Assembly: GCA_035353335.1 (NCBI GenBank)
Contig: DAOPZJ010000048.1
Coordinates: 2,381 to 20,655 of the forward strand
DNA length: 18,275 bases
Reading direction: 5' to 3'
From: Oscillospiraceae bacterium
GTDB taxonomy: Bacteria > Bacillota > Clostridia > Oscillospirales > JAKOTC01
Shown: in pieces, positions 1 through 7,504 of the stretch
How the letters are laid out: every line of letters starts with the position of its first letter
Position numbering within the stretch: position 1 is the stretch's first letter
Program-made: the position numbers and the translations under genes
The notes under the pieces: generated by a model
Database searches by the model: none
What the model was told of the DNA's origin: nothing
What the model saw: only the letters and a program-made list of their open reading frames with translations

Positions 1-457
1 CTTCTTTGGATTTTTGCACAATCTCAAGCGCGAATTCCGGCTGCGCTATCGGCTCTCCACCGGAGAGAGTAAGTCCGCCGCCGGATTTTTCATAAAACGC
101 TCTGTCTGCCGCTGCCTGTGCAACAACCTTGTCCGCCGTAATTCGATAGCCGATCATTACCAGCGCTTTGGCAAAACATCTTTGCGTACAAAGTCCGCAT
201 CTTGCACAGTTTATTCGATTTAAAACATGTTGATTTTCAATTAAAGTATGGCAATTTTGCGGACATACCGAAACGCAGTAACCGCATTTGATGCACTTTT
301 CTGTATAAAACGATATCTCAGGTTTCTGCTCTTTTGACTCCGGGTTATGACACCAGACGCAGTCCAGCGGGCAGCCCTTGAAAAAGACGGTCGTCCGAAT
401 ACCCGGACCGTCGTGCAAAGAAAACCGCTGGATATTGTAAATTGTCCCAACCATCAT
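1..457 (-). CDS. Glycyl radical enzyme activating protein (radical SAM), C-terminus cut by window edge
   Basis: Activase that would use SAM and a [4Fe-4S] cluster to place the glycyl radical on the enzyme encoded just upstream. About 152 residues are visible. Numbering from the second ATG (454), the radical SAM motif is C28-x3-C32-x2-C35 (KGCPLDCVWC), preceded by the activase signature HDGPGIRT. An inserted double ferredoxin domain follows, with CxxCxxCxxxC sets at C54/57/60/64 and C83/86/89/93. The glycine-rich SGGEP SAM-binding motif lies at 131-135. The ferredoxin insert is typical of activases for dehydratase/decarboxylase-type glycyl radical enzymes and is absent from classical PflA. The start at 457 overlaps the stop of the upstream gene by one base (TAATG), so the two are probably translationally coupled; ATG 454 is equally possible. 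The gene continues beyond position 1. The family is certain, the exact partner is inferred from adjacency. Confidence 0.93.
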   Translation of the reverse strand, partial: MMVGTIYNIQRFSLHDGPGIRTTVFFKGCPLDCVWCHNPESKEQKPEISFYTEKCIKCGYCVSVCPQNCHTLIENQHVLNRINCARCGLCTQRCFAKALVMIGYRITADKVVAQAAADRAFYEKSGGGLTLSGGEPIAQPEFALEIVQKSKE

Positions 458-2577
458 TAAATCTCGTGCTCGGTTCGCAGCATAACTTCTTCCTGCATGG
501 TCGGCGGGAGCTTAACAAAATAGTCGCTGTATCCGCCGATGCGCACGACAAGATCTTGATAGAGTTCCGGGTTTTCCCGGGCTTTTTGGAGTGTCTTTTT
601 GTCGGTCACATTGATCTGAAGCTCAAATCCGCCGCGCGATAAATAGGTCTCGACAAGCGCCGTCAGCTTTTGTTTGGACTCGTCATCGAACATCGTCTTA
701 TTGAATTTCAGGTTGACCGCAATCCCGCCGATAAAAGGCGTGTGATCCCATTTGGTACTCGAAAGCACCGAAGCAGTCGGGCCCTTACATTCGCGTCCTT
801 GTGCAGGCCCGGAGCCGTCGGAAAGCGGGAAAAACGCCGGCCTGCCGTCGGGAGATGCGCCGGTTTCACGCCCGAAACGGTCGTGCATAATCCAACAAAA
901 CAAACTCGGAATCAGCCGCGCGTTGGAATAGCAGGGGGTATATTTCCGACATTCCGTGTTGATGAAGCCTGAAATGATTCCGGAATATCTGTCCACAGCA
1001 TCGCAGTCGTTGCCGTATTTTTCAACGCAGTTCAATAACTGCAAACGCTGAGGTTCACAGCCCTCAAAATTGCTGTCCAGCATCTGTTTCAACTTCGCAA
1101 AGGTGTATTCCTTGTTCTCAAAAATCATTTTTTGAATGGCATACAGCGAATCCGCAATATTTGCCATCCCGACAAAAGTCGGCATAATCCAGTTGTAGCG
1201 CGCGCCTCCCCGGTCGATATCAAGGCCTCTGTCAAGGCAGTCGTTGATAAAACAGGAAAGCAGGGGGATAAACCCGCTTTTCTCCCGTGCCACCCGGCAG
1301 CTCAACTCCGTTTCGAAATTTGCATTGATCGACTCTCTCAGATGGTCAAAATACGTTTCCATCAGCGCTTCCATGGAATCATATTCCCGGTCGAGCACAT
1401 CCAGCAGCTTTTGCACTAAATTGGTATAAGGACTCGCCACCCACACGTTCGACGAAGCAATTGGCGTGATCTCGACGCAGGTGCTGTGAATATACGAACA
1501 CGCCTCCTTGGCGGGAAGCCCATACTCACGCAGTCCTTTCGTAATCACTTCGTCGTTAAAAATCGCCGGGTGCGAAAAGCCCTGTTTTAAAATATCGTAA
1601 GTCAATTCGATGTCTTCTTTCGGAGTATCGGTGCAGCAGCACAACCCGACCGATGGGTAAACCAATCGGCATTGCTCGATCACGCGCATGCCCATTTTAG
1701 TCAGCTCGTTCGAGACTACCTTGCCGTTTTCATCCCGTCCTCCGACCATGTAACCGCTCGAGAGTCCGTGGACAACACGGCGGTTGATCTGAATCGCAAG
1801 GCAATCCAACAGGGTCTGCGCTTCATACGGCGTAATTACTCCGGCTTTCAGGTCATTTTCAAAAAACCGCCATAAATAGCGGTCAGGCCGTCCGAGTTGA
1901 AATTGCTGGATATGTAAGCGCAGCGGATTTGCCGACAGACAGTAGGTCAAAAAGTGCACCGACTGCACGGCCTCATAAAACGTCTCGGCAGGATATTCGG
2001 GTACTTTTCGGCAAATCCGTGCAATCTTTATAAGCTCTTTACGGCGTTTTTCATCTTTACAATTTTCGGCTTGCTTCTCCGCTTCATCCGCATACCGGTT
2101 CGAAAACACCACCACAGTTTTCAGACATTGCTCGCACGTCTCGTAAAACAGATCCTTTTTAATATCTTCTGCTTTTGAAAGGTCAAACGCCGCCCGCTTA
2201 TTTCGAACAATTTCCGTTACTCCGGAAATCCCTTTACCGAGAAGCAATTCATAATCGACGGTCATGTGCGAATCCTGCCCCCGCTGCAATGCAATCATCG
2301 GAACGGTATACTTTTTCAACAAATCCCACTCGGTCTGCTCTTCAGGTGTGAGTTTTCGGTTGCTTTTTCCTACAATCAGCTCGCCGTCGTCAATCGACGG
2401 TGCCGCGTTGGAAAACGCGTATAAGTACGCATCTCCATACCGTTTTTCAAAATGCATCAACGAATTATTCTCGGCAAATCTGCGGTAAAAGTTGATATAA
2501 ATATCCTCGTAACTGATATACGGATCAATCGCCGGCAGGCGCAGCTTTTCAATTTTCTCGCGGTCGTAATCGCACAT
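457..2577 (-). CDS. Glycyl radical enzyme (PFL/dehydratase family), substrate unknown
   Basis: A 706-residue cytoplasmic, oxygen-sensitive radical enzyme. The C-terminal glycyl radical motif is RIGGYSDYF, with Gly682 as the radical site, preceded by the conserved FELQINV strand (651-657). The thiyl radical cysteine is Cys367 in STCVEIT, with Glu369 two residues later. A Cys-x-Glu pair is the thiyl/general-base pair of dehydratase- and lyase-type members (glycerol dehydratase, CutC, HypD), whereas pyruvate formate-lyase has Cys-Cys. This argues against true PFL activity. The residue before the cysteine is Thr, not the Gly usual in characterised GCVE enzymes, and the protein is shorter than the usual 780-850 residues. 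The start at 2577 has a GTGAGGT ribosome site about 7 bases upstream. Its activase is immediately downstream and a promoter lies upstream. No microcompartment shell gene is visible here. The family is certain; the substrate cannot be read from the sequence. Confidence 0.93.
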   Translation of the reverse strand: MCDYDREKIEKLRLPAIDPYISYEDIYINFYRRFAENNSLMHFEKRYGDAYLYAFSNAAPSIDDGELIVGKSNRKLTPEEQTEWDLLKKYTVPMIALQRGQDSHMTVDYELLLGKGISGVTEIVRNKRAAFDLSKAEDIKKDLFYETCEQCLKTVVVFSNRYADEAEKQAENCKDEKRRKELIKIARICRKVPEYPAETFYEAVQSVHFLTYCLSANPLRLHIQQFQLGRPDRYLWRFFENDLKAGVITPYEAQTLLDCLAIQINRRVVHGLSSGYMVGGRDENGKVVSNELTKMGMRVIEQCRLVYPSVGLCCCTDTPKEDIELTYDILKQGFSHPAIFNDEVITKGLREYGLPAKEACSYIHSTCVEITPIASSNVWVASPYTNLVQKLLDVLDREYDSMEALMETYFDHLRESINANFETELSCRVAREKSGFIPLLSCFINDCLDRGLDIDRGGARYNWIMPTFVGMANIADSLYAIQKMIFENKEYTFAKLKQMLDSNFEGCEPQRLQLLNCVEKYGNDCDAVDRYSGIISGFINTECRKYTPCYSNARLIPSLFCWIMHDRFGRETGASPDGRPAFFPLSDGSGPAQGRECKGPTASVLSSTKWDHTPFIGGIAVNLKFNKTMFDDESKQKLTALVETYLSRGGFELQINVTDKKTLQKARENPELYQDLVVRIGGYSDYFVKLPPTMQEEVMLRTEHEI

Positions 2578-2614
2578 AATAATACCTCACAAAACGACAA
2601 ACTTCAACTTTTCA

Positions 2615-2643
2615 AGTATAACACATCCATACTAATCTGCAAA
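2615..2643 (-). promoter_or_regulatory. Sigma-A-type promoter for the glycyl radical enzyme operon
   Basis: On the minus strand the -35 is TTTGCA (2643-2638), then a 17-base spacer, then the -10 TATACT (2620-2615). It sits about 38 bases upstream of the glycyl radical enzyme start and just after the end of the ParB-like gene. This gives the enzyme/activase pair its own transcription unit, although read-through from upstream is possible because I see no terminator in 2640-2680. Confidence 0.6.
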
Positions 2644-2679
2644 TAACAATCGGGTGATTACATATTTTTCAAAACCGGA

Positions 2680-3039
2680 TTAAAATTCTGCAACGATTTT
2701 ATTATATAGTTCCCGCTCAAAAGTAATGATATATTTTTGATGCTGCTCCGGTGTCAGGTAATAAGCTGAGAGCGTTTTGATGCCGAGTTGCTTTGCTTTA
2801 TAAAGTCGGTGATTTCCGTCAATCAACTTTTCTTTTCCGGCATACAGTTGCACTAAAATCAGCGGCTGCGACAAATCGGTTGTCATTGCATACTCTTTGT
2901 TGCCGCAAAAACGGTTGCAGGCAGCCAGTTCGTCGACCGAAACCTCAATCAGCTCAAATTGTTCGGCATCCGCAAGCAGGGCTGCGATGTCCCAGAAAAT
3001 ACGTCCACTTGGCGTTCCGATCTGATATTTTTGTTCGAT
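2680..3039 (-). CDS. Small ParB/sulfiredoxin-fold protein, probable non-AUG (AUC) start
   Basis: The reading frame contains IDGNHRLYKAKQLG, the signature of the ParB/Srx nucleotide-binding nuclease fold, so this is a stand-alone single-domain member of about 119 residues with no HTH domain. The only ATG in the frame is at 2886, which would discard the first 51 codons. Those codons read as good protein (QIGTPSGRIFWDIAALL and so on) back to an in-frame TGA at 3045-3043. There is no ATG, GTG or TTG in that stretch. A GGGAGGG Shine-Dalgarno (3053-3047) lies exactly 7 bases before an ATC codon at 3039, so I place the start there, 15 bases after the stop of the upstream GNAT gene. Alternatives are a lost start codon (pseudogene), a sequence error, or a shorter product from 2886. 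The fold is well supported, the function unknown and the start uncertain. Confidence 0.6.
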   Translation of the reverse strand: MEQKYQIGTPSGRIFWDIAALLADAEQFELIEVSVDELAACNRFCGNKEYAMTTDLSQPLILVQLYAGKEKLIDGNHRLYKAKQLGIKTLSAYYLTPEQHQKYIITFERELYNKIVAEF

Positions 3040-3054
3040 ATGTCAGCCCTCCCA

Positions 3055-4170
3055 TCAGGTAAGGTCAATCCGATACCGCACCTCGCGCGTTGCCTCTTTA
3101 TCAGCAAAATCACTGTCTTTATAAGTGCAGTCGAAGACAAATCCGTACTTTTCATAAAATCGCCGCGCGCGGGCATTTTGTTCAAACGCCCACAAAAGCA
3201 CCTTTTTATAACCGAGTCGTTTCAACTCCGCCAACGCCGTATCCATCAACATCTTACCGACGCCGGTACTCCAATATTCCTTCAGCGTATAAAGCGAAAC
3301 CACCTCTCCGAAATCCGGCAAATCTGCATCACGACTGGATCTGGATGTACATAAACCACAGGGTGTCTCGCCGTTAAACGCGAGGTAATACTGTCCTTTC
3401 CGTTCAGAAAGAATTGATTGAAACTTAACGGTGCGTTTTTCGATATCGGCCCTTGCCGCCATTTCCTCGGGTGAGATGATATCGACATAAGCCGCTTTCC
3501 ACGACTCACAGATAATATATGCAAAAGCCCGCGCATCGGCCTCCGTAGCGTCACGGATGCTGAACACCTTTTCACCCGATTGGTACGCTTTAATGCGCTC
3601 GTCAATCATTTTCCATGCTGTCGGATTCGCAACTTCGTAATTCTCAACCGGCCAGCCCTCGGGTTTTTCACCTAAATACGGCTCAAAACCCATCTTTTTA
3701 TAAATGTTAATTGCCTTGTAGCTGTGCGTCTTGGTCGTCAGATATAAAAATCCGTCGTTATTAATCTCGTTGTAGATGTCAAGAAGCTTGCTGAGCAGTG
3801 CCTTCATCAACCCATATCCCTGATATTCAGGCAGACAAGCGACCCGGTGAATCCGCCAATGGGTCTCCCCGAAATCCTTTCCGGGCCAAAGTGAAGCCGT
3901 CGCCGCTGCTTTGCCGTCGGTTGCAATCGCAAATAAACATTGTTTTTTCAACAACTCCGGGCAAGATAAAAAATCACGTGCAAAGACCGCGCGGGCCTGT
4001 TCGAGGGTGTCCATCTGAAAAACCCCGTATTGAATCCGCGCCCAATCCTCCTCCATACCCAGACGATAGCCGGAAAAAGTAAACCCCTCCGGCAGCTCAA
4101 AATGCGGATAGGTATGTACATCCGGTTTGACCATCAGCACGCTGATTTTCGGCAGTGACTTATCGAGCAT
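3055..4170 (-). CDS. Tandem GNAT-family N-acetyltransferase (two domains)
   Basis: A 371-residue protein with two GNAT folds in series, transferring an acyl group from acyl-CoA to an unknown amine. Domain 1 (about 25-180) has the acetyl-CoA loop VACLPEYQGYGLMKALL (Q117-x-x-G-x-G) and a NIYKKMGF C-terminal motif. Domain 2 (about 203-370) has VVSLY...STGVGKMLMDTAL (G303/G305) and ARRFYEKYGF. Domain 2 has lost the usual Arg/Gln at the first loop position (Trp-Ser-Thr-Gly), a modest departure. The start at 4170 has a GAGGAAA ribosome site 6-7 bases upstream. It lies 11 bases after the DUF1848 gene and 15 bases before the ParB-like frame, so it sits inside an operon. The fold is certain, the substrate unknown. 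Confidence 0.9.
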   Translation of the reverse strand: MLDKSLPKISVLMVKPDVHTYPHFELPEGFTFSGYRLGMEEDWARIQYGVFQMDTLEQARAVFARDFLSCPELLKKQCLFAIATDGKAAATASLWPGKDFGETHWRIHRVACLPEYQGYGLMKALLSKLLDIYNEINNDGFLYLTTKTHSYKAINIYKKMGFEPYLGEKPEGWPVENYEVANPTAWKMIDERIKAYQSGEKVFSIRDATEADARAFAYIICESWKAAYVDIISPEEMAARADIEKRTVKFQSILSERKGQYYLAFNGETPCGLCTSRSSRDADLPDFGEVVSLYTLKEYWSTGVGKMLMDTALAELKRLGYKKVLLWAFEQNARARRFYEKYGFVFDCTYKDSDFADKEATREVRYRIDLT

Positions 4171-4181
4171 AACTTATTTCC

Positions 4182-5090
4182 TCATTGAATTTTGTTCGAC
4201 CGGACGGCTCGTTCCGTGATCTTTTCATCCCCGGTCAGCTTTCCGACCAGAATCTCGTTATTCGGGTCGTGCGCGTCGAACCTGCGCCGAGTGGTCAGGG
4301 GATTGTCGTTGGCGTAGCAGTAAATGCACCCGTTCATACAGGTATTATACGCGCCGATGTCGACGCTTTCAACACATCCGCAGCTCGGTCTTTGATTTTT
4401 ATCGGATTTCAAATCGAGCTTGCAGCCGCAGATTTTTTCAATTCTTTCAAGATCAATGCAGCTTGCTCTTTCAATTCTGTATTTGTTCAAATCATTTTCG
4501 CAGCAGGCGACCGGCCGAAGCCCGTATGCCCTAGCGGTTTCTGTAATATTTCCCGACAATTCGGCTATTTCACCGGCGGTAATCGCCCGTACGAGTGGCG
4601 TTTTCAGCTTCGCATATAAATCCACAAAACTGACCGTCACAGTATCCGTAAAGCCGGTTAGCTTTTCACACATTCTCTTGAATTCACTCTTGTGAAAAGC
4701 CAAATCAAGCACATCATTCAAAATAATCGGGTCATATCGCCAAACTATGCGGTCTTTCCCGATTCGCTTTGAAAGTTTTATAAAAGTATCTTCCACAGAT
4801 GATTTATCCCGCAATCCCGGTTCAATGGTCTGGTCATACGGCGTCAGCGTGAATTGAAAATAATACCGATATCCCATTCCGTCCAATTCATCTAGGAAAG
4901 GTAAAAAGCTTGCGGGGTCTTTTGTCCAAAAGACGATGCAATCGACGATATTTGGGATCAGCGGAACACGCGAAAGCTGCGCGTGATTCATCGGATTTCG
5001 GGTCAAAACAGACCCCGCGCGAATCCGGTTCATAAACCACTCGCCGTAAAAGCAGGGAATATCCGTTCTCCTCGATGCGGAGAGAATCAA
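4182..5090 (-). CDS. DUF1848 family protein with C-terminal radical-SAM-like cysteine cluster
   Basis: 302 residues beginning MILSASRRTDIPCFYGEWF, the characteristic N-terminus of the DUF1848 family, with FWTKDP (54-59) and QFTLTPYD (79-86) also typical. The C-terminus carries C251-x3-C255-x2-C258 (TCMNGCIYCYA), matching the radical SAM [4Fe-4S] motif but located at the end of the protein instead of the start. This is a known oddity of the family and suggests a circularly permuted radical SAM fold. Further cysteines lie at 196, 197, 211, 221, 223, 237 and 239 and could hold a second cluster. No reaction is known for the family as far as I can say. The start is TTG at 5090, since an in-frame TGA lies just upstream, with AAAGGA about 10 bases before it. 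It is 21 bases from the upstream GNAT and 11 bases from the next gene. Confidence 0.88.
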   Translation of the reverse strand: MILSASRRTDIPCFYGEWFMNRIRAGSVLTRNPMNHAQLSRVPLIPNIVDCIVFWTKDPASFLPFLDELDGMGYRYYFQFTLTPYDQTIEPGLRDKSSVEDTFIKLSKRIGKDRIVWRYDPIILNDVLDLAFHKSEFKRMCEKLTGFTDTVTVSFVDLYAKLKTPLVRAITAGEIAELSGNITETARAYGLRPVACCENDLNKYRIERASCIDLERIEKICGCKLDLKSDKNQRPSCGCVESVDIGAYNTCMNGCIYCYANDNPLTTRRRFDAHDPNNEILVGKLTGDEKITERAVRSNKIQ

Positions 5091-5111
5091 TAATAAAACA
5101 TCCTTTCAAGA

Positions 5112-5621
5112 TTAATATTTATAGTCCAATCCGAACAGAGCAATTTTTTTGTCGCGATTGTTGTCATATAGCTCTTTTCGGACAGTGATCATATTGAGCG
5201 AATCATAACCCAATTTATGATATAACCGCATCGCGTCCAGATTGCGCGGAACCACTTCCAGACAAACCGCGTCATAACCAGGTTTGCTTTTGATAAGTTC
5301 TTCGGCAAGTTTAATCGCTTCGGTTGCAATGCCTTTTCGGCGCATGGTCTCGTCGACGAAGATGTCCTCAATCCACGCCACATTCCCGCCGCGATACCCG
5401 ATATGTAAAAATCCAACAGATCGTTCATTGTATTCAATCACATACAGCTCGTGACCGTCCGAAGTCCAGCTCGATAGGTTTACAGCGGCGTTTTCATGAT
5501 TCTTCTCATCCGAAATCGGCTTTTTGCCCCGCAGTTCGCAGTGGTATCCGAAAAAGCGGATGATCCGCTCAATCGTTTCCTCACGAAACCGACTGTGATA
5601 TTCTTCCAAAACAACCGTCAT
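5112..5621 (-). CDS. GNAT-family N-acetyltransferase
   Basis: A single GNAT domain of 169 residues. The acetyl-CoA binding segment is IEDIFVDETMRRKGIATEAI (about 84-103) with R94-R-K-G97-I-A99. The C-terminal part has EVVPRNLDAMRLYHKLGY (122-139), with the usual Asn127 and Tyr134 positions of active GNATs. The frame can be extended to a TTG at 5636, but ATG 5621 is preferred because GAGG lies 9 bases upstream and the ATG follows the stop of the MazG-like gene by one base, indicating translational coupling. The substrate is unknown. Family assignment is firm. Confidence 0.88.
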   Translation of the reverse strand: MTVVLEEYHSRFREETIERIIRFFGYHCELRGKKPISDEKNHENAAVNLSSWTSDGHELYVIEYNERSVGFLHIGYRGGNVAWIEDIFVDETMRRKGIATEAIKLAEELIKSKPGYDAVCLEVVPRNLDAMRLYHKLGYDSLNMITVRKELYDNNRDKKIALFGLDYKY

Positions 5622-5622
5622 T

Positions 5623-5931
5623 TCACTCACCCTCAAATTTGATTGAGTTTCCGTATTTTTTGTTGTTTATTTTTTCCTTAATCGGAATCACCTTTTCAAG
5701 GTTGATGTCATAGGTGTTTGCAATCGCCAGTATATAATACACTACATCCCAGAGTTCTTCTTCCACGGTCTCTTTTACTTTACCTTCCTGTTCGGGTCGA
5801 AGGTCTTTACGCATGGCGCGGGCGAGCTCGCCGATCTCCTCCGCCAGCTTCATAAAATACTTCTCTTTCTGCTCCGGATGAAAATCTTTGGATTTGATGT
5901 ATTCTTGCAAATAAGAAATCGTGATGCCCAT
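5623..5931 (-). CDS. MazG-like nucleoside triphosphate pyrophosphohydrolase
   Basis: A small all-helical MazG-type domain of about 102 residues. It shows the divalent-metal motifs EEIGE (E33-E37 counted from the upstream ATG) and EEELWD (to D64), the ExxE and ExxD pair expected of NTP or dNTP pyrophosphohydrolases that release pyrophosphate from damaged or excess nucleotides. Two starts are possible. ATG 5937 overlaps the stop of the kinase gene as ATGA but has AAGGAG only 2 bases before it. ATG 5931 has the same AAGGAG at 8 bases and is chosen here. It is followed after one base by a GNAT gene. The nucleotide substrate cannot be deduced. Confidence 0.85.
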   Translation of the reverse strand: MGITISYLQEYIKSKDFHPEQKEKYFMKLAEEIGELARAMRKDLRPEQEGKVKETVEEELWDVVYYILAIANTYDINLEKVIPIKEKINNKKYGNSIKFEGE

Positions 5932-5933
5932 GT

Positions 5934-6437
5934 TCATGTCTCCTTAATGATTTTTAACATCCGTTCGGCGGTCTGTTCCGGCGTGAGATCGGTGGTACCG
6001 ATTTTCGGGTAGTCCAAACCATCGAAAATGGTTCTGGTGTTTTCCATGGAATAGACAATACGCTCTTCATTGCGCCCGTCGTTTTTCATCCGCCGGATAT
6101 TTTCGCTCTCACAACAGGTTAGCAGAATCGTTATCACTTCAAACTCGAATTCCGCTTTTAGTTCTCCAAGCATATCCTCGAGCATTTTCTTTCGGTGCGC
6201 ATGGTACCCGTAAGGAAAAATGACATACTCCACAAAAGAAGTTTTGAAATAATTACGCATCAGCGCTAGGATATTCTGTTTCTGAACGGCAATCACTTCT
6301 TCGCCGCGCGCCGGGTTCATCATGCGCAAGGAGTCGCTGTCTATATATGCGGAATGGGGCAGAACTTTCAAAAACGCGGCGCTCGCGGTCGATTTCCCGA
6401 CGCCGTTCGGCCCGAGAATTAAAATTAATTTTTTCAT
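5934..6437 (-). CDS. P-loop NTPase / small-molecule kinase-like protein
   Basis: 167 residues starting MKKLILILGPNGVGKST, a Walker A motif at residues 9-17 (Lys15, Ser16) directly at the N-terminus, as in small-molecule kinases, zeta-toxin-like and AAA_33-type phosphotransferases. An IDSDSLRMMNP segment (about 32-42) sits where such kinases bind the acceptor. The C-terminal part (RRMKNDGRNEERI) is basic and lid-like. No helicase or ABC signature is present, so a phosphotransferase role is inferred but the substrate is not. It overlaps the GNAT-DUF402 stop by ATGA and runs up to the MazG-like gene, with GAGAGG about 8 bases before the start, so these genes are tightly coupled. Confidence 0.8.
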   Translation of the reverse strand: MKKLILILGPNGVGKSTASAAFLKVLPHSAYIDSDSLRMMNPARGEEVIAVQKQNILALMRNYFKTSFVEYVIFPYGYHAHRKKMLEDMLGELKAEFEFEVITILLTCCESENIRRMKNDGRNEERIVYSMENTRTIFDGLDYPKIGTTDLTPEQTAERMLKIIKET

Positions 6438-7504
6438 TCGGGTTCCTCTCGTAAATCATCCTTTAAACAGTTCTTCAACTCTGTGAATATTTTATCACAA
6501 AATTTTACCAAGCGAAAGCGTTCCCGGGGCAGGGCGGCAGCAATTTTTTCAGCGGTGCTCACTGCCAATCGACAATCGTCCTCGCCGACCAAACCCTCAG
6601 AATACGCTTGCTCGAGCTCATCCGCGTCAAGCGTCATAATCCTGCCGTCAGGCAGCAGTACGACATCGATAAACAAATCAAAATAAAAGGACTCTTCTCC
6701 GCAAATCGTGTTATCTTTGGTGATATCGAAATAATACTGAATCGGTTGGTCCTCGGCGTCGAATTGGACGGTCAGCCACCAGTTTTCATTTTCCGGCCCG
6801 ATCTGCATCCAGTTAAAACTCCGATCCGCCATTATTGTTCTTTTGCTCAATAACGTCACAATCAACGGAGCGGTGACTTCGCGAATTTCAAATAATCCTG
6901 CCATTCCTTTTAACTTCGGAAAATCCAGCGGCATATAGGCGCTCGACGATTTGGTGACCCGCTTCCAATTAGTTAGATTCAACGTTTTTCTCTTGACCCG
7001 CAGTTGCTCTGACCCCGAGAACAGAATCGGATCAAAGTACATTGGCGTGAAAATGAACCCACCGATATTTTGTTCTTTGTCCGAAGCGGTAAAACCGTAT
7101 TTTTGATAAAACGGCATACCAACAGGGGAGGCCTCGAGCGTAACGCGTCTGATGCCCGCTCTCGTCAAATCTGCGATTACAGCGTCCATCAAAGCCGTGG
7201 CAATTCCTTGTCTTTGATAAACCCCATCCACAAACAGCATGGAAATCCTGCCTTCGCCGCGCTCGGAAATCACCCCGACGATTTTATCTCCGCCGCCATT
7301 CTCTACCTCATCAACAGCGATAAACATCATATGCTTTTGTAAGGTATAGTTGGTGATATACCCCTCATTTTTCACGCATCCGCCGATAAATTTTGGGATT
7401 GCATCCTCAGTATAAAGCGGTGCTTCGAACTCCGTAAAAACACGCCTTCCCAGTTCCAGCGCAGGCAAAACGTCCTCCGGATTTGCTCTTCGAATTCTAA
7501 TCAT
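6434..7504 (-). CDS. GNAT-DUF402 fusion protein
   Basis: A two-domain protein of 356 residues. Residues about 1-155 are a GNAT acetyltransferase, with FVDGVYQRQGIATALMDAVI containing Q-R-Q-G-I-A and then SPVGMPFYQKYGF. Residues about 170-345 match DUF402: NWMQIGP, a WWLTVQFD strand, QYYFDITKD, YFDLFIDVVLLPDGR and TLDADELEQAY, with the acidic and tyrosine residues that line the active site in that family. Characterised DUF402 proteins (FomD, and the staphylococcal/streptococcal Ntdp nucleoside di-/triphosphatases) hydrolyse phosphoanhydrides. A nucleotide hydrolase role here is therefore family-based inference, consistent with the MazG and kinase neighbours. An upstream ATG at 7519 gives five extra residues but lacks a ribosome site. 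ATG 7504 has GAGAG 7 bases upstream and overlaps the ferredoxin stop. Confidence 0.85.
   Translation of the reverse strand: MIRIRRANPEDVLPALELGRRVFTEFEAPLYTEDAIPKFIGGCVKNEGYITNYTLQKHMMFIAVDEVENGGGDKIVGVISERGEGRISMLFVDGVYQRQGIATALMDAVIADLTRAGIRRVTLEASPVGMPFYQKYGFTASDKEQNIGGFIFTPMYFDPILFSGSEQLRVKRKTLNLTNWKRVTKSSSAYMPLDFPKLKGMAGLFEIREVTAPLIVTLLSKRTIMADRSFNWMQIGPENENWWLTVQFDAEDQPIQYYFDITKDNTICGEESFYFDLFIDVVLLPDGRIMTLDADELEQAYSEGLVGEDDCRLAVSTAEKIAAALPRERFRLVKFCDKIFTELKNCLKDDLREEPE

Noticed and set aside
457..2577. Annotation of the glycyl radical enzyme as pyruvate formate-lyase
   Set aside because: The active site has a single Cys with Cys-x-Glu spacing, not the adjacent Cys-Cys of PFL, and the activase carries extra ferredoxin clusters absent from PflA.
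4185..4619. 144-codon plus-strand open frame opposite the DUF1848 gene
   Set aside because: It mirrors the coding of DUF1848, whose cysteine motifs and family N-terminus are clear, and it shows no protein family features.
5622..5636. TTG start at 5636 for the GNAT gene
   Set aside because: ATG 5621 has a good GAGG ribosome site and follows the MazG-like stop by one base, so the upstream TTG is unnecessary.
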